A program made the translations under genes and the position numbers. From Anaerolineales bacterium (GTDB lineage Bacteria > Chloroflexota > Anaerolineae > Aggregatilineales > J027): DNA of 64,000 bases. The stretch lies in contig JACKCI010000001.1 of NCBI GenBank assembly GCA_020634155.1, positions 1,054,001 through 1,118,000 of the forward strand, written 5' to 3'. Each line of letters opens with the position of its first letter. Within the stretch, counting starts at the first letter, position 1. Positions 51,695 through 60,221 of this stretch are shown here, piece after piece. The notes below the pieces were generated by a model. The model saw nothing but the letters and a program-made list of their open reading frames with translations. It was not told where the DNA came from and did not search any database.

Positions 51695-53422
51695 TTGAAT
51701 TTCTTCACACCTATTCCCGAACAAATTGAACGCTTGGTACAGGAAGCGGTAGAAGCTGCCCAAGCGGCTGGGGATTTACCCCAATTAAAAAATCACACTA
51801 CCTTATCCGCCGCAGTCAAGCCTGCCAAGCAAAGTGACTATGCCTCCGCAATTGCGATGGCATCTGCCAAAGCCTTCCAGATGAAGCCACTCGACGTTGC
51901 CACCGTCGTTGTGAAGCACTTGCCCACTAGTAGCCTCATCAGCAAAATTGAAGTCGCGCCGCCCGGCTTTATTAATTTTTGGTTGAGTTCAAACTGGCTT
52001 CAAGACCAAGTCAACGCCATTATCGCAGCAGGCGAGCAAGTCTTTAGTACCGACCGGGGCGCAGGCAAGCGTGTGATGGTCGAGTTTGTGAGCGCCAACC
52101 CAACAGGCCCCCTCCACATTGGACGGTCACGCGGGGCAGTCGTGGGAGATGCCGTCGCCCGTCTGCTAGAAACGTGTGGCTGGTCGGTTCACCGTGAGTA
52201 TTATTTCAACAATGGTGGTCGGCAGATGCAATTATTGGGCATGACCTTGCAGGCGCGGTATTTACAGGCCCTTGGTCAAGACACGCCCATTCCCCATGAT
52301 GGCTATCAAGGTGAATACTTGATTGAGATGGGCCAACAATTGGCTCAAGAGGTCGGTGCGACATGGCAGGATAAAGGATGGGAAGACTTTAAGGTCTATG
52401 CAGAAAACGCCATCTTTGCCCTTATCCGTGCCACGTTGGAACGTCTAGGGGTACGCTTTGACCTCTATTTCAACGAACTCGACCTCTATGACAGTGGCGC
52501 TGTTTGGAAAATACGCGACCAACTCAAGGCCCGCAAGCACACCTATGAAGGCATCGTCTGGGAAGGCGCTACCCCCGAAGAACGCGAAAAGGCCACCGCT
52601 AAGAATACCGAGAGCGCGGTATGGTTCCGCAGCACAGCCTTTGGCGATGACCAAGACCGTGTGATTGTCCGCGCCAACGGTGACCCCACCTATGTCTTGC
52701 CAGATATTGCCTATCACGTCAACAAGCTGGATCGTGGCTTTGACCGCGTTATCAATGTACTAGGAGCCGACCACTTCACCGAGTCACAAGTGGTCAAGCG
52801 GGGGTTAGCGGCCCTTGATTATGATGCGGATAAGGTCGATGTCATATTGCATCAGATGGTGCATCTCGTCAAAGCGGGCGAAAAAGTGGGGATGAGTACA
52901 CGCAAGGGCGAGATTATCACCCTTGATGAGATCATGGATGAGACCGGGCCAGACGCCATCCGCTATTTCTTGCTATCACGCAGTACCGATAATGACATCG
53001 CCTTCGATCTCGATCTTGCCGTCAAGCAATCGAATGACAATCCAGTGTTCTATATCCAGAATGCCCATGTACGCTGTGCAGGTATTTTGCGCCAACTTCA
53101 AGAGCGCGGTTATGCCGACGATTGGGATGCCGATGCGGACTTGTCACAATTAGGCGAGGAAGAAATCGCCTTTGTGATGCAGATGCTGTCGTTCCCTGAA
53201 CAACTCCAATTAGCCCACGACAATCTTGCGCCCCATCAATTGGCGTTTTGGGCCTTAGACCTAGCGCGAGCTTTCCATCCGATGTATGACCGTGTGCGGG
53301 TGTTGCATTCAGAGGTACCGGAACCTGTTGCCAAGGCGCGGCTGCGGGTGTATCGGGCCGCCAAGGTGGTATTCCAGCGCGTCCTGATGTTGATTGGAAT
53401 GACTGCGCCAGAGCAGATGTAG
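51695..53422 (+). CDS. argS: Arginyl-tRNA synthetase
   Basis: A 575-residue class I aminoacyl-tRNA synthetase. The N-terminal ADD domain (about 1-110) is followed by the HIGH motif in TGPLHIGRSRGAVVG (near 140). VEFVSANPTGP just before it is an ArgRS hallmark. The KMSKS-like site is GMSTRKGEIITL, and the C-terminal anticodon-binding DALR domain includes LAFWALDLARAFHPMYD. Start is TTG at 51695, ten bases after AAGGAG. The stop codon is the first element of the cloverleaf repeat that follows. Confidence 0.95.
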   Translation: MNFFTPIPEQIERLVQEAVEAAQAAGDLPQLKNHTTLSAAVKPAKQSDYASAIAMASAKAFQMKPLDVATVVVKHLPTSSLISKIEVAPPGFINFWLSSNWLQDQVNAIIAAGEQVFSTDRGAGKRVMVEFVSANPTGPLHIGRSRGAVVGDAVARLLETCGWSVHREYYFNNGGRQMQLLGMTLQARYLQALGQDTPIPHDGYQGEYLIEMGQQLAQEVGATWQDKGWEDFKVYAENAIFALIRATLERLGVRFDLYFNELDLYDSGAVWKIRDQLKARKHTYEGIVWEGATPEEREKATAKNTESAVWFRSTAFGDDQDRVIVRANGDPTYVLPDIAYHVNKLDRGFDRVINVLGADHFTESQVVKRGLAALDYDADKVDVILHQMVHLVKAGEKVGMSTRKGEIITLDEIMDETGPDAIRYFLLSRSTDNDIAFDLDLAVKQSNDNPVFYIQNAHVRCAGILRQLQERGYADDWDADADLSQLGEEEIAFVMQMLSFPEQLQLAHDNLAPHQLAFWALDLARAFHPMYDRVRVLHSEVPEPVAKARLRVYRAAKVVFQRVLMLIGMTAPEQM

Positions 53423-53507
53423 CGCGGGCAAGACAGGCTGCCCAGTCAGCCTGTGGCGGGGATGTTGGGACATCCCCGCGTCGCGTTTCACGCGACCTTG
53501 CCCGCGC
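53422..53507. other. 86-bp cloverleaf-forming nested inverted-repeat element
   Basis: Four perfect helices close a four-way junction. The outer stem is 53422-53432 with 53497-53507 (11 bp, GCGCGGGCAAG). Arm 1 is 53433-53440 with 53447-53454 (8 bp, 6-base loop). Arm 2 is 53456-53465 with 53470-53479 (10 bp, 4-base loop TGGG). Arm 3 is 53480-53486 with 53490-53496 (7 bp, 3-base loop TTC). Only G53455 is unpaired at the junction, giving 36 base pairs in 86 bases. It has no T-tract on either side and fills almost the whole gap between convergent argS and the cupin gene. It could be a bidirectional transcription barrier, a REP-like mobile repeat or a structured RNA. Confidence 0.7.
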
Positions 53508-53516
53508 CGCCCACCG

Positions 53517-53876
53517 CTAGATTTCGTCCAGATTCTCAACCGTGCGTTCATTTTGCACCGTGCCAGTATTCAGCGTCGTCTGCGGCTCAAACAAGACCAC
53601 CTGCACCTCATCGTCTGCTACTGGCAGATGCTCGACTCCATGCGGCACAATGATAAACTCACCCTCTTCTACCCACACATCACGGTCACGGAAGCGCATC
53701 AATAAACGCCCCTTGACCACCAAAAACAACTCGTCCTCGGTTTCATGATGGTGCCAAACAAACTCACCCTTGAGCTTAACCAACTTGACTGCAAAGTTAT
53801 TGACAGTACCCACCAGCTTGGGACTCCAGTGGTCATCAAATAAACTGAATTTCTGTGCAAGGTTGACCTTATCCAT
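53517..53876 (-). CDS. Cupin-domain protein
   Basis: A 119-residue single-domain cupin. Cupin motif 1 is WHHHETEDELFLVVKG, with metal-binding His and Glu residues. Motif 2 is the region IIVPHGVEHLPVA with a further His. It may be a metal-dependent enzyme or a small-molecule sensor; no substrate is evident. It ends an operon with murE and the HTH gene (5-base gap). Confidence 0.85.
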   Translation of the reverse strand: MDKVNLAQKFSLFDDHWSPKLVGTVNNFAVKLVKLKGEFVWHHHETEDELFLVVKGRLLMRFRDRDVWVEEGEFIIVPHGVEHLPVADDEVQVVLFEPQTTLNTGTVQNERTVENLDEI

Positions 53877-53881
53877 GTACC

Positions 53882-54490
53882 CTACCCTTCCTGATAGGCT
53901 TCAACGAGTTTGATTTGCAACAGATTGAATATCTGGTTCAGTTTTCGCAGCAGGCGCAGGCGGTTGTCATCGTCAACAGTTGCCACCTGCGGCAATTTGA
54001 GCGCCGTCTCGGTCATATTATCCCGAAAGAAAACAATAATCTCCAACCCTTGAGCAGCCGTTAGTCCAATACTTTTGCAGATATTGGCATAATGTTCAGC
54101 AATCTGTTCAGCCTCGACCAATAAACTTTCGTCACCTTCTGGCAAAGCAATATGTTGCATAATCAGCGCCAGCAGTTGTTTCCCTAACTCGCGCTGTTGG
54201 GCACGCTTATCTTCATCAAAAACCTGTAGCCACTGCACTTCAGAACGATGATCACGTAGCCGCTCCTGAGTGGTCAACAACGCACGCGTCGCCCATGCCC
54301 GTTCTGGCTTGGTTTCTTGCACGTTTAACGACCCACCTCCCAACACTGCCTGCACATCAGCTTCTAAAAAGCGTCGGTGCCCACCCGGTGTAATATAAAC
54401 GGGAATATCACCATTATCCGCCCAACGCCGCAAGGTGGTAGGATGAATACCCAATTGATCGGCTGCCTGTTTAAGCGATAACCATTTCAT
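53882..54490 (-). CDS. Helix-turn-helix (MerR/excisionase-like) DNA-binding protein
   Basis: A 202-residue protein. The first 50 residues are a winged helix-turn-helix of the MerR/excisionase type (LSLKQAADQLGIHPTTLRRWADNGDIP, then TPGGHRRF). The remaining 150 residues are helical and hold no cysteine or obvious ligand site; they may be a sensing or dimerising domain. It lies between murE (14 bases) and the cupin gene (5 bases) in one operon, so it may regulate that operon. This is inference. Confidence 0.78.
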   Translation of the reverse strand: MKWLSLKQAADQLGIHPTTLRRWADNGDIPVYITPGGHRRFLEADVQAVLGGGSLNVQETKPERAWATRALLTTQERLRDHRSEVQWLQVFDEDKRAQQRELGKQLLALIMQHIALPEGDESLLVEAEQIAEHYANICKSIGLTAAQGLEIIVFFRDNMTETALKLPQVATVDDDNRLRLLRKLNQIFNLLQIKLVEAYQEG

Positions 54491-54504
54491 GACAACACGC
54501 CTTT

Positions 54505-56115
54505 CTAACTAAACCGCCACGCCTCCGAAAGATCGTAAGGGTCGGTAGCACTGGGCAAGGTGAGTGCGGGCATTCCATGCAATGCCCCCCGCATCGCATC
54601 GCGGTCATCCCAAGGATGTTCAATTGAGCCAAAGCACATACTCTGCTCATGACCCTTGCCACAGGCAATCACAATGTCACCTGTGCGAGCCATCTGACAG
54701 CCCTCGGCGATCGCCCTACCTCTATCTGGCACCAAAAATAAGGTCTCGCCGTCAATGGCTCCTTTAGAAACCGCCCCAGCTTTCATTTCTTCAAGAATAC
54801 CCATCAACGACTCAGTGCGGGGGTCTTCAGCCGTGATGATGCTAATATCGGCGTACTGGGCCGCTACTTCCGCCATCATGCGGCGTTTTTCGCGGTCTCG
54901 CAAACCCGCGCTCCCAAAGATAGCGATGACTCGTGCATCCCCCCGTCGCATCACCTGTGCTGCTTCAAGGGTACGTTGCAAAGCATTGGGAGTATGCGCG
55001 AAATCGACAATCGCTAGAAAATCCTGCCCCTCATCAATACGCTCCATCCGCCCCGGAATGATAGGCAGATTGGCAATTCCCACCGGAATCGCGTTAATCA
55101 TGCGCTGCTGGTGCTGGAGTTGCGGCATGGCACTGACCGCCCCGGCAATCCCCGCCAACACGTTAGCTACATTGTACTCCCCTAGTAAAGGAGAGCGAAT
55201 GGCAATGTCGCCTGCATTACCGCGCAGCATAAAGGTGGTATGAGTTGGTGTATAGTGGATGCTGTCAGCAAAAAAGTCGGCTGTCTTCTGATGAACGCTA
55301 TACAGCAGCATATAATCGGAGCCAACACTGGCCTCGGCAAAGGTGGGAGCTGCTGGTTCATCCGCATTAATCACCGCAATGTTGGGATAATCCCATTTGC
55401 GCGGGGTATCACGCATGATGGTAAAGAGTTTCGCCTTGGCATCACGGTAGGCTTCCCAGCTACCATGCCAATCCAGATGCTCGTGGGTGACATTGGTCAA
55501 GACCGCCACATCAATATGGGTGCCATTCACCCGCCCTTGATCAAGCCCTTGCGATGTGACTTCTAGAACACAGTGGGTCATGCCCGCTTCAACCATCTCA
55601 CGGAGATAGCGCTGCAACTCGTGGGCAGGTGGGTTAGTTACATGCAATCCAGTGGCAACTTCACGCTCACCAATAACGGCGCTCACTGTCGAGATTAACC
55701 CAACCTTGACGCCTGCCGCCTTCAAAATGTGGTAGATAACAGTGGCAGTTGTGGTCTTGCCATCCGTTCCTGTTACCGCGGCAATGATAAGTTGACGCGA
55801 GGGATGGCCTTCATATGCGGCAGCAAGATAACCAAAAGCCTCATAGCCATTCGGAACTTGAACATAGACCGCTTGATGCAACTGCTCTTGGACAGCCGCT
55901 TGTGGCAACTCACCAACTACTGCCACTGCACCATTTTCAACCGCTTGGGCAATAAATTGATGACCGTCGGTATTGCGGCCTTTACGTGCTAAAAAAACAC
56001 CACCTGCCTGAACTTCACGGGCATTCTCAGTTACAGGAGCCGTTATCATAGGGTCAGGTTCGGGTGTCTCAATTTCAAACGGTAAACTGCTTAATAAATC
56101 AGCAAGCGTTGACAT
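54505..56115 (-). CDS. murE: MurE-type UDP-N-acetylmuramoyl-tripeptide synthetase
   Basis: A 536-residue Mur ligase. Start is ATG at 56115, eight bases after GGAGGG. ARKGRNTDGHQFI is in the N-terminal domain, TGTDGKTTTATVIYHIL is the ATP loop, and HVTNPPAHELQRYL with EVTSQGLDQGR follow. VAVLTNVTHEHLDWHG and the Mur ligase C-terminal GSAGLRDREKRRMM are present. The amino-acid-selecting motif is EDPRTES instead of the DNPR of diaminopimelate-adding enzymes. The third residue added may be ornithine, lysine or another diamino acid. It adds this residue to UDP-MurNAc-Ala-Glu. Confidence 0.9.
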   Translation of the reverse strand: MSTLADLLSSLPFEIETPEPDPMITAPVTENAREVQAGGVFLARKGRNTDGHQFIAQAVENGAVAVVGELPQAAVQEQLHQAVYVQVPNGYEAFGYLAAAYEGHPSRQLIIAAVTGTDGKTTTATVIYHILKAAGVKVGLISTVSAVIGEREVATGLHVTNPPAHELQRYLREMVEAGMTHCVLEVTSQGLDQGRVNGTHIDVAVLTNVTHEHLDWHGSWEAYRDAKAKLFTIMRDTPRKWDYPNIAVINADEPAAPTFAEASVGSDYMLLYSVHQKTADFFADSIHYTPTHTTFMLRGNAGDIAIRSPLLGEYNVANVLAGIAGAVSAMPQLQHQQRMINAIPVGIANLPIIPGRMERIDEGQDFLAIVDFAHTPNALQRTLEAAQVMRRGDARVIAIFGSAGLRDREKRRMMAEVAAQYADISIITAEDPRTESLMGILEEMKAGAVSKGAIDGETLFLVPDRGRAIAEGCQMARTGDIVIACGKGHEQSMCFGSIEHPWDDRDAMRGALHGMPALTLPSATDPYDLSEAWRFS

Positions 56116-56139
56116 TCTTTCTGCCCTCCAATCGGTTGG

Positions 56140-56169
56140 ATTGTACAGCACAGCTTGCTATTCTTCCAA
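56140..56169 (-). promoter_or_regulatory. Sigma70-type promoter for murE
   Basis: TTGGAA (56169-56164), an 18-bp spacer and TACAAT (56145-56140) on the minus strand, 25 bases before the murE start. It overlaps the divergent promoter of the kinase operon. Confidence 0.5.
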
Positions 56170-56182
56170 AATTCTCTACACT
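56155..56182 (+). promoter_or_regulatory. Candidate promoter for the histidine kinase operon
   Basis: TTGCTA (56155-56160), a 16-bp spacer and TACACT (56177-56182), 26 bases before the ATG at 56208. Its -35 region overlaps the -35 of the murE promoter on the other strand. Confidence 0.45.
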
Positions 56183-56207
56183 GGTTAAGGGTAGCAAAGG
56201 TAAAGCG

Positions 56208-58016
56208 ATGACAGCACCAACACTGGATAACTTTATCGCCTTTATGAGCAATTTCGGCGTATTTGTTTTTGCCAATGCCACTGCATTAATCGCCTTTTGG
56301 CAAAACTACCGTGCCCGCCTTAATCAGTATGTTGGGTGGGGTATGTTCATGCTGGCGATGTGGGGGGGCATAAGTGCCATCCTCAAAATCAAAGATACCT
56401 TCGATATTAAAGTATCACCTTGGCTTGAAATCAGCACAGTTAGTTATTTCGTCGCTATTGTGTTGTTCATTTTCTTCTTAAGCGAATTTGATGCACCCCG
56501 CTTCCGCTACTTACGGCTATTCTATGTGCTGTGGGTTGGTGCAATTGTTGCCTTCACTATCATGGGTAGTCTGTGGACAATTGAAACACTGGATATAGGC
56601 TACCAGATTGAGATGAATCCATTGGGTCGCTTCATGAGTGCTACCCTTGCTCTGGTCAGCATCGGCTTTATATATGTGCTATTGACCAAAGACAAGGCCA
56701 TGCGTGGGGCTGCTATTTCAACTAGCCTCCCACTATTGGTCGGGGGGTTGTCGGTCATCCTCAATCTGCGGGCAGCGCCACAATTCATCAACCATATCGC
56801 GGCCATTGTCGGTATTATGCTCACCGCCCGTTATATTGTTAGGGAACCACAGTTTAACCCCCTTGCCCAACTCTACCAAGACCTTGCGGCCAAGAATGCT
56901 GATTTAGAGGAAGCCAGCCGTCTTAAGGGTGAATTTCTCGCCAACATGAGCCACGAATTGAGGACACCCCTTAATAGCATCATTGGCTATACAGAACTGG
57001 TGACAATGGGTACCTATGGCAGCCTAACCGACCATCAACTAGACCGCCTCGAAAAAGTAACCCGCAACGGCAAAAAACTCCTCGAACTCATCAATAATGT
57101 ATTGGATTTAAGTAAACTTGATGCAGGGCGTATGGATATTCAGCCCGTAGCTGTTTCACCTGCCAATCTGGTTGGCGAAGTGTTGAAAACACTTGCACCT
57201 CTGGCAACTGAGAAAACACTAGAGGTAGTACGACATGACCATGATTTACCGACCCTCTATGTCGATGAAGTCCGTACCCGCCAGATATTGCTCAACGTAC
57301 TCGCCAATGTTTTCACTTTTTCAGATTCTACGAGTACCATTACCATCAGTGGTTATCTGGATGCCAACCGCAATCAGGTGGTGCTAACGATTGGCAGTAT
57401 TGGCATCCGTTCCAAAGATGCGTTTAATTTGGCGCAGGTCTTCAATAAGAATAGCAACACCGACGCTATTTCAGGTCTAGGCTTGACCATTTCCCAACGT
57501 CTTGCAGAATTACATGGGGGTCATATCTGGTTTGGAACAGAACCGGGGCGCGGCAGCACGTTCTACGTTAGCTTGCCTGCCTTGAGCAACGTTCAGCATA
57601 TCAGTCACCTCGCTCCGCCCCCAACCATCGCCAACGATACGCGCCGCCCCTTAATTCTAGTAATTGACGACGATATTGAGACCATTGAGGTCATCCAAGA
57701 TTATCTACACCCTGAAGGCTATCGCGTCTATGGGGCGCTCTCTGGACGTGAAGGGCTGCTACGGGCGCATGAACTCCAACCCCAAATCATCACCCTAGAT
57801 ATTGTTATGCCCGTTATGGATGGTTGGGCTGTACTCGAAACCCTGAAAACGGATAGCCGTCTGCAAGCTATTCCTGTCGTGATTATTTCCATCACTGAGC
57901 AGCACATCCTTTCTCGCCAGATGGGAGCCGCCGCTATGCTGACTAAACCCGTTACCAAGCGGATGCTGCTCAATACCTTCCGCGCTTTGGAGCGCAAACA
58001 GGAGCCTGCCCAATGA
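56208..58016 (+). CDS. Membrane hybrid histidine kinase with degenerate ATP site and receiver domain
   Basis: A 602-residue protein. Start is ATG at 56208, seven bases after AAAGG. Residues of about 15-225 form seven or so membrane helices (7TM-like sensor). HisKA follows with His249 in NMSHELRTPLNS. The ATPase domain (about 355-485) keeps the N-box (ILLNVLANV) and GLGLTISQRLAELHGG, but the G1 box is IGSIGI, lacking the usual Asp (DXGXG). The C-terminal receiver has LVIDDD, phosphorylation site Asp531 in TLDIVMPVMDGW, ISITE and the Lys in LTKPV. It overlaps the next, paralogous kinase gene by four bases (ATGA). Confidence 0.88.
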   Translation: MTAPTLDNFIAFMSNFGVFVFANATALIAFWQNYRARLNQYVGWGMFMLAMWGGISAILKIKDTFDIKVSPWLEISTVSYFVAIVLFIFFLSEFDAPRFRYLRLFYVLWVGAIVAFTIMGSLWTIETLDIGYQIEMNPLGRFMSATLALVSIGFIYVLLTKDKAMRGAAISTSLPLLVGGLSVILNLRAAPQFINHIAAIVGIMLTARYIVREPQFNPLAQLYQDLAAKNADLEEASRLKGEFLANMSHELRTPLNSIIGYTELVTMGTYGSLTDHQLDRLEKVTRNGKKLLELINNVLDLSKLDAGRMDIQPVAVSPANLVGEVLKTLAPLATEKTLEVVRHDHDLPTLYVDEVRTRQILLNVLANVFTFSDSTSTITISGYLDANRNQVVLTIGSIGIRSKDAFNLAQVFNKNSNTDAISGLGLTISQRLAELHGGHIWFGTEPGRGSTFYVSLPALSNVQHISHLAPPPTIANDTRRPLILVIDDDIETIEVIQDYLHPEGYRVYGALSGREGLLRAHELQPQIITLDIVMPVMDGWAVLETLKTDSRLQAIPVVIISITEQHILSRQMGAAAMLTKPVTKRMLLNTFRALERKQEPAQ

Positions 58017-59830
58017 ATAGCCTCTCCACAACTTCAATGATTGTCATTGTCGCCAATCTTGGAACGGCAATCATTAGTATCTCATTGATGTTGTTGGTCT
58101 TTTGGCAAAACCCGCGCCATCGCGTCAACCAAACGTTTGCCTTTACCATGCTGGCGTTAGCAAGCTTCAACTTTATCAACATCCTTGGTCGCCTCATTGA
58201 CCCGTTTAAACTTGACCCTGCGCCAGTCTTTTATAGCAGCAATACAGCCTATGCTTTGTTTATCATGGGCATGTTTTATTTTGCGACGACCTTCACCCAA
58301 GCTAACTCTCGCCTTGCCTATTGGCTCAACTTTTTTGTATGGGTCGCTATCCCGTTGACCACCTTCTTGATGTGGGGAGGCTATTCGGACAATGGCTTTG
58401 TGCAGGCCAATGACAACAGCGGGGATTATGCTACCCGCTATACAGCTATCGGCTATCTCATTTTTGTACTCACGTTCTTGGCACTGATTGCTACCACTAT
58501 CTTGTTTTACCAAAACCGCAAAAATAGTCCGCACGGGCGAACATTATGGTTGGCTCCAGCGGCGGTGGTGGTGGGTGTCATCTGGATATTTCTCTTGTGG
58601 CGCATTACCCGTATCCCCATGAATACCTTTGCGCTGGCGTTTAATGCCTTTATCTTGGGGCGGGCGGTCCTCATGGATCAAATCTTTGACCCCCTTACCC
58701 GCCTCAGCAACGAACTTCGCATTAAGAATCGTGAACTTGAAGAAACCAACCGTCTCAAGAGCCAGTTTATGGCAAATATCAGCCATGAATTGCGGACACC
58801 CCTCAATAGCATTATTGGCTATACTGATTTGGTTACACATGGGGTTTATGGCGACCTTAATGATAAACAACAAGACCGTCTCGACAAAGTGCTACGCAAT
58901 GGCAAGCATCTCTTAGGTTTGATTAACGATATCTTGGACATTAGTCGCATTCAAGCAGGGCAAATGGCCCTTACTCCCGAAACAGTTGAGACGGTTAACC
59001 TAATAGAGGAGGTGTTGACCGTACTCACACCGCAGATTCAAGAAAAGAATCTCAAGATTATTGGTGAGTTTCATCAGGCTCCACCGATGTTTGTGGACAA
59101 AACCCGCGCCTATCAAATCCTACTCAATATCATCGGTAATGCGGTTAAATTCACCCATAAAGGTGCTATTCGGATTATGGCGGAGGCCCAAGGCAATGAT
59201 GTCTATTTTGAGATTGAAGATACGGGCATTGGCATACCTGCTGACAAACAGGACATCGTCTTTGAGCAATTTCGTCAGGTGGATAGCACCTCCACACGTC
59301 AATATGGCGGCACAGGCCTCGGAATGCCAATCACCAAGCGGTTGGTAGAGTTGAGCAGCGGCTCGATTTGGCTGAAAAGTCAATTGCATGTGGGCACCAC
59401 TTTTTATGTCAAACTCCCACAGCGTACCCCACTCCTATCATCGACGACTCAAAGCGCTAATCATCAAACCAAGATACTTGTGATTGACGATAGCCTTGAT
59501 GTCCAACTCATGCTCCGTGATATAATTACCCATGCTCATCCTGAATTTGAAGTTTACATCGCCAATTCTGGACGTGAAGGGCTGCGGCGGGCTAAGGAAT
59601 TGCAGCCAAGCCTCATTACACTCGACATCATGATGCCGAGCATGGATGGTTGGCAAGTCTTGCAAGCACTACAGCGAGATGCCAGCCTCGCTACTATTCC
59701 GGTCGTGATTATCAGTGCCATAGACAATCATGATCTTGCGGCCCGCTTTGGAGCCGCCACAGTTTTAACCAAACCAATCGACCAGACCACCCTTTTAAAC
59801 ACCCTAGCCAATCTTGTCGTGGTATATTAA
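58013..59830 (+). CDS. Membrane hybrid histidine kinase with receiver domain
   Basis: A 605-residue paralogue of the preceding kinase. Seven or so membrane helices (about 8-225) precede HisKA with His258 in NISHELRTPLNS. The ATPase domain is complete here: QILLNIIGNAVKFTH, EIEDTGIGIPADKQ, FEQFRQVDST and GGTGLGMPITKRL. The receiver has VIDDS, Asp538 in TLDIMMPSMDGW and the Lys in VLTKPI. It is translationally coupled to the gene before (ATGA overlap). Receiver and kinase in one chain suggest phosphorelay or self-modulation. Confidence 0.92.
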   Translation: MNSLSTTSMIVIVANLGTAIISISLMLLVFWQNPRHRVNQTFAFTMLALASFNFINILGRLIDPFKLDPAPVFYSSNTAYALFIMGMFYFATTFTQANSRLAYWLNFFVWVAIPLTTFLMWGGYSDNGFVQANDNSGDYATRYTAIGYLIFVLTFLALIATTILFYQNRKNSPHGRTLWLAPAAVVVGVIWIFLLWRITRIPMNTFALAFNAFILGRAVLMDQIFDPLTRLSNELRIKNRELEETNRLKSQFMANISHELRTPLNSIIGYTDLVTHGVYGDLNDKQQDRLDKVLRNGKHLLGLINDILDISRIQAGQMALTPETVETVNLIEEVLTVLTPQIQEKNLKIIGEFHQAPPMFVDKTRAYQILLNIIGNAVKFTHKGAIRIMAEAQGNDVYFEIEDTGIGIPADKQDIVFEQFRQVDSTSTRQYGGTGLGMPITKRLVELSSGSIWLKSQLHVGTTFYVKLPQRTPLLSSTTQSANHQTKILVIDDSLDVQLMLRDIITHAHPEFEVYIANSGREGLRRAKELQPSLITLDIMMPSMDGWQVLQALQRDASLATIPVVIISAIDNHDLAARFGAATVLTKPIDQTTLLNTLANLVVVY

Positions 59831-59853
59831 AGTAACCAAAATGGAGTCATGTC

Positions 59854-60219
59854 ATGGGTAAACGAATCCTGATCGTCGAGGACAACGCCGATAACCGTAT
59901 TTTAATCACGGACGTGTTAACCTCGCTCAATTACGAGGTTATCGTCGCTCATGATGGCGAAGAAGGTGTGCAAGCGGCCACAAGCCATATACCTGATCTT
60001 ATTCTGATGGATTTATCCCTACCTAAAATGGATGGCTGGACTGCCACTGGCTATATTAAAGCCAACCAAGACCTGCGGCACATCCCTGTCATTGCCCTCA
60101 CCGCTCATGCAATGGTTGGCGACCGCGAACGAGCTATTGAGGCAGGTTGTGATGACTACATCAGCAAGCCCATCGACCTACGCGAACTTGCCAACAAGTT
60201 GCAGCAATATCTGAGTTAA
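59854..60219 (+). CDS. Single-domain response regulator
   Basis: A 121-residue stand-alone receiver (CheY/DivK-like). LIVEDNADN carries the acidic pair, Asp53 in LMDLSLPKMDGW is the phosphorylation site, and ALTAHAM and the Lys in YISKPID complete the site. No output domain, so it probably acts in phosphotransfer or by protein contact. It lies 23 bases after the second hybrid kinase and two bases before the cyclase gene. Start ATG follows GGAG by eight bases. Confidence 0.92.
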   Translation: MGKRILIVEDNADNRILITDVLTSLNYEVIVAHDGEEGVQAATSHIPDLILMDLSLPKMDGWTATGYIKANQDLRHIPVIALTAHAMVGDRERAIEAGCDDYISKPIDLRELANKLQQYLS

Positions 60220-60221
60220 AT

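Noticed and set aside
53422..53507. tRNA gene
   Set aside because: It looks like a cloverleaf, but arm lengths (11-bp acceptor, 10-bp middle arm with 4-base loop) and the lack of T-loop and anticodon-loop consensus exclude a tRNA.
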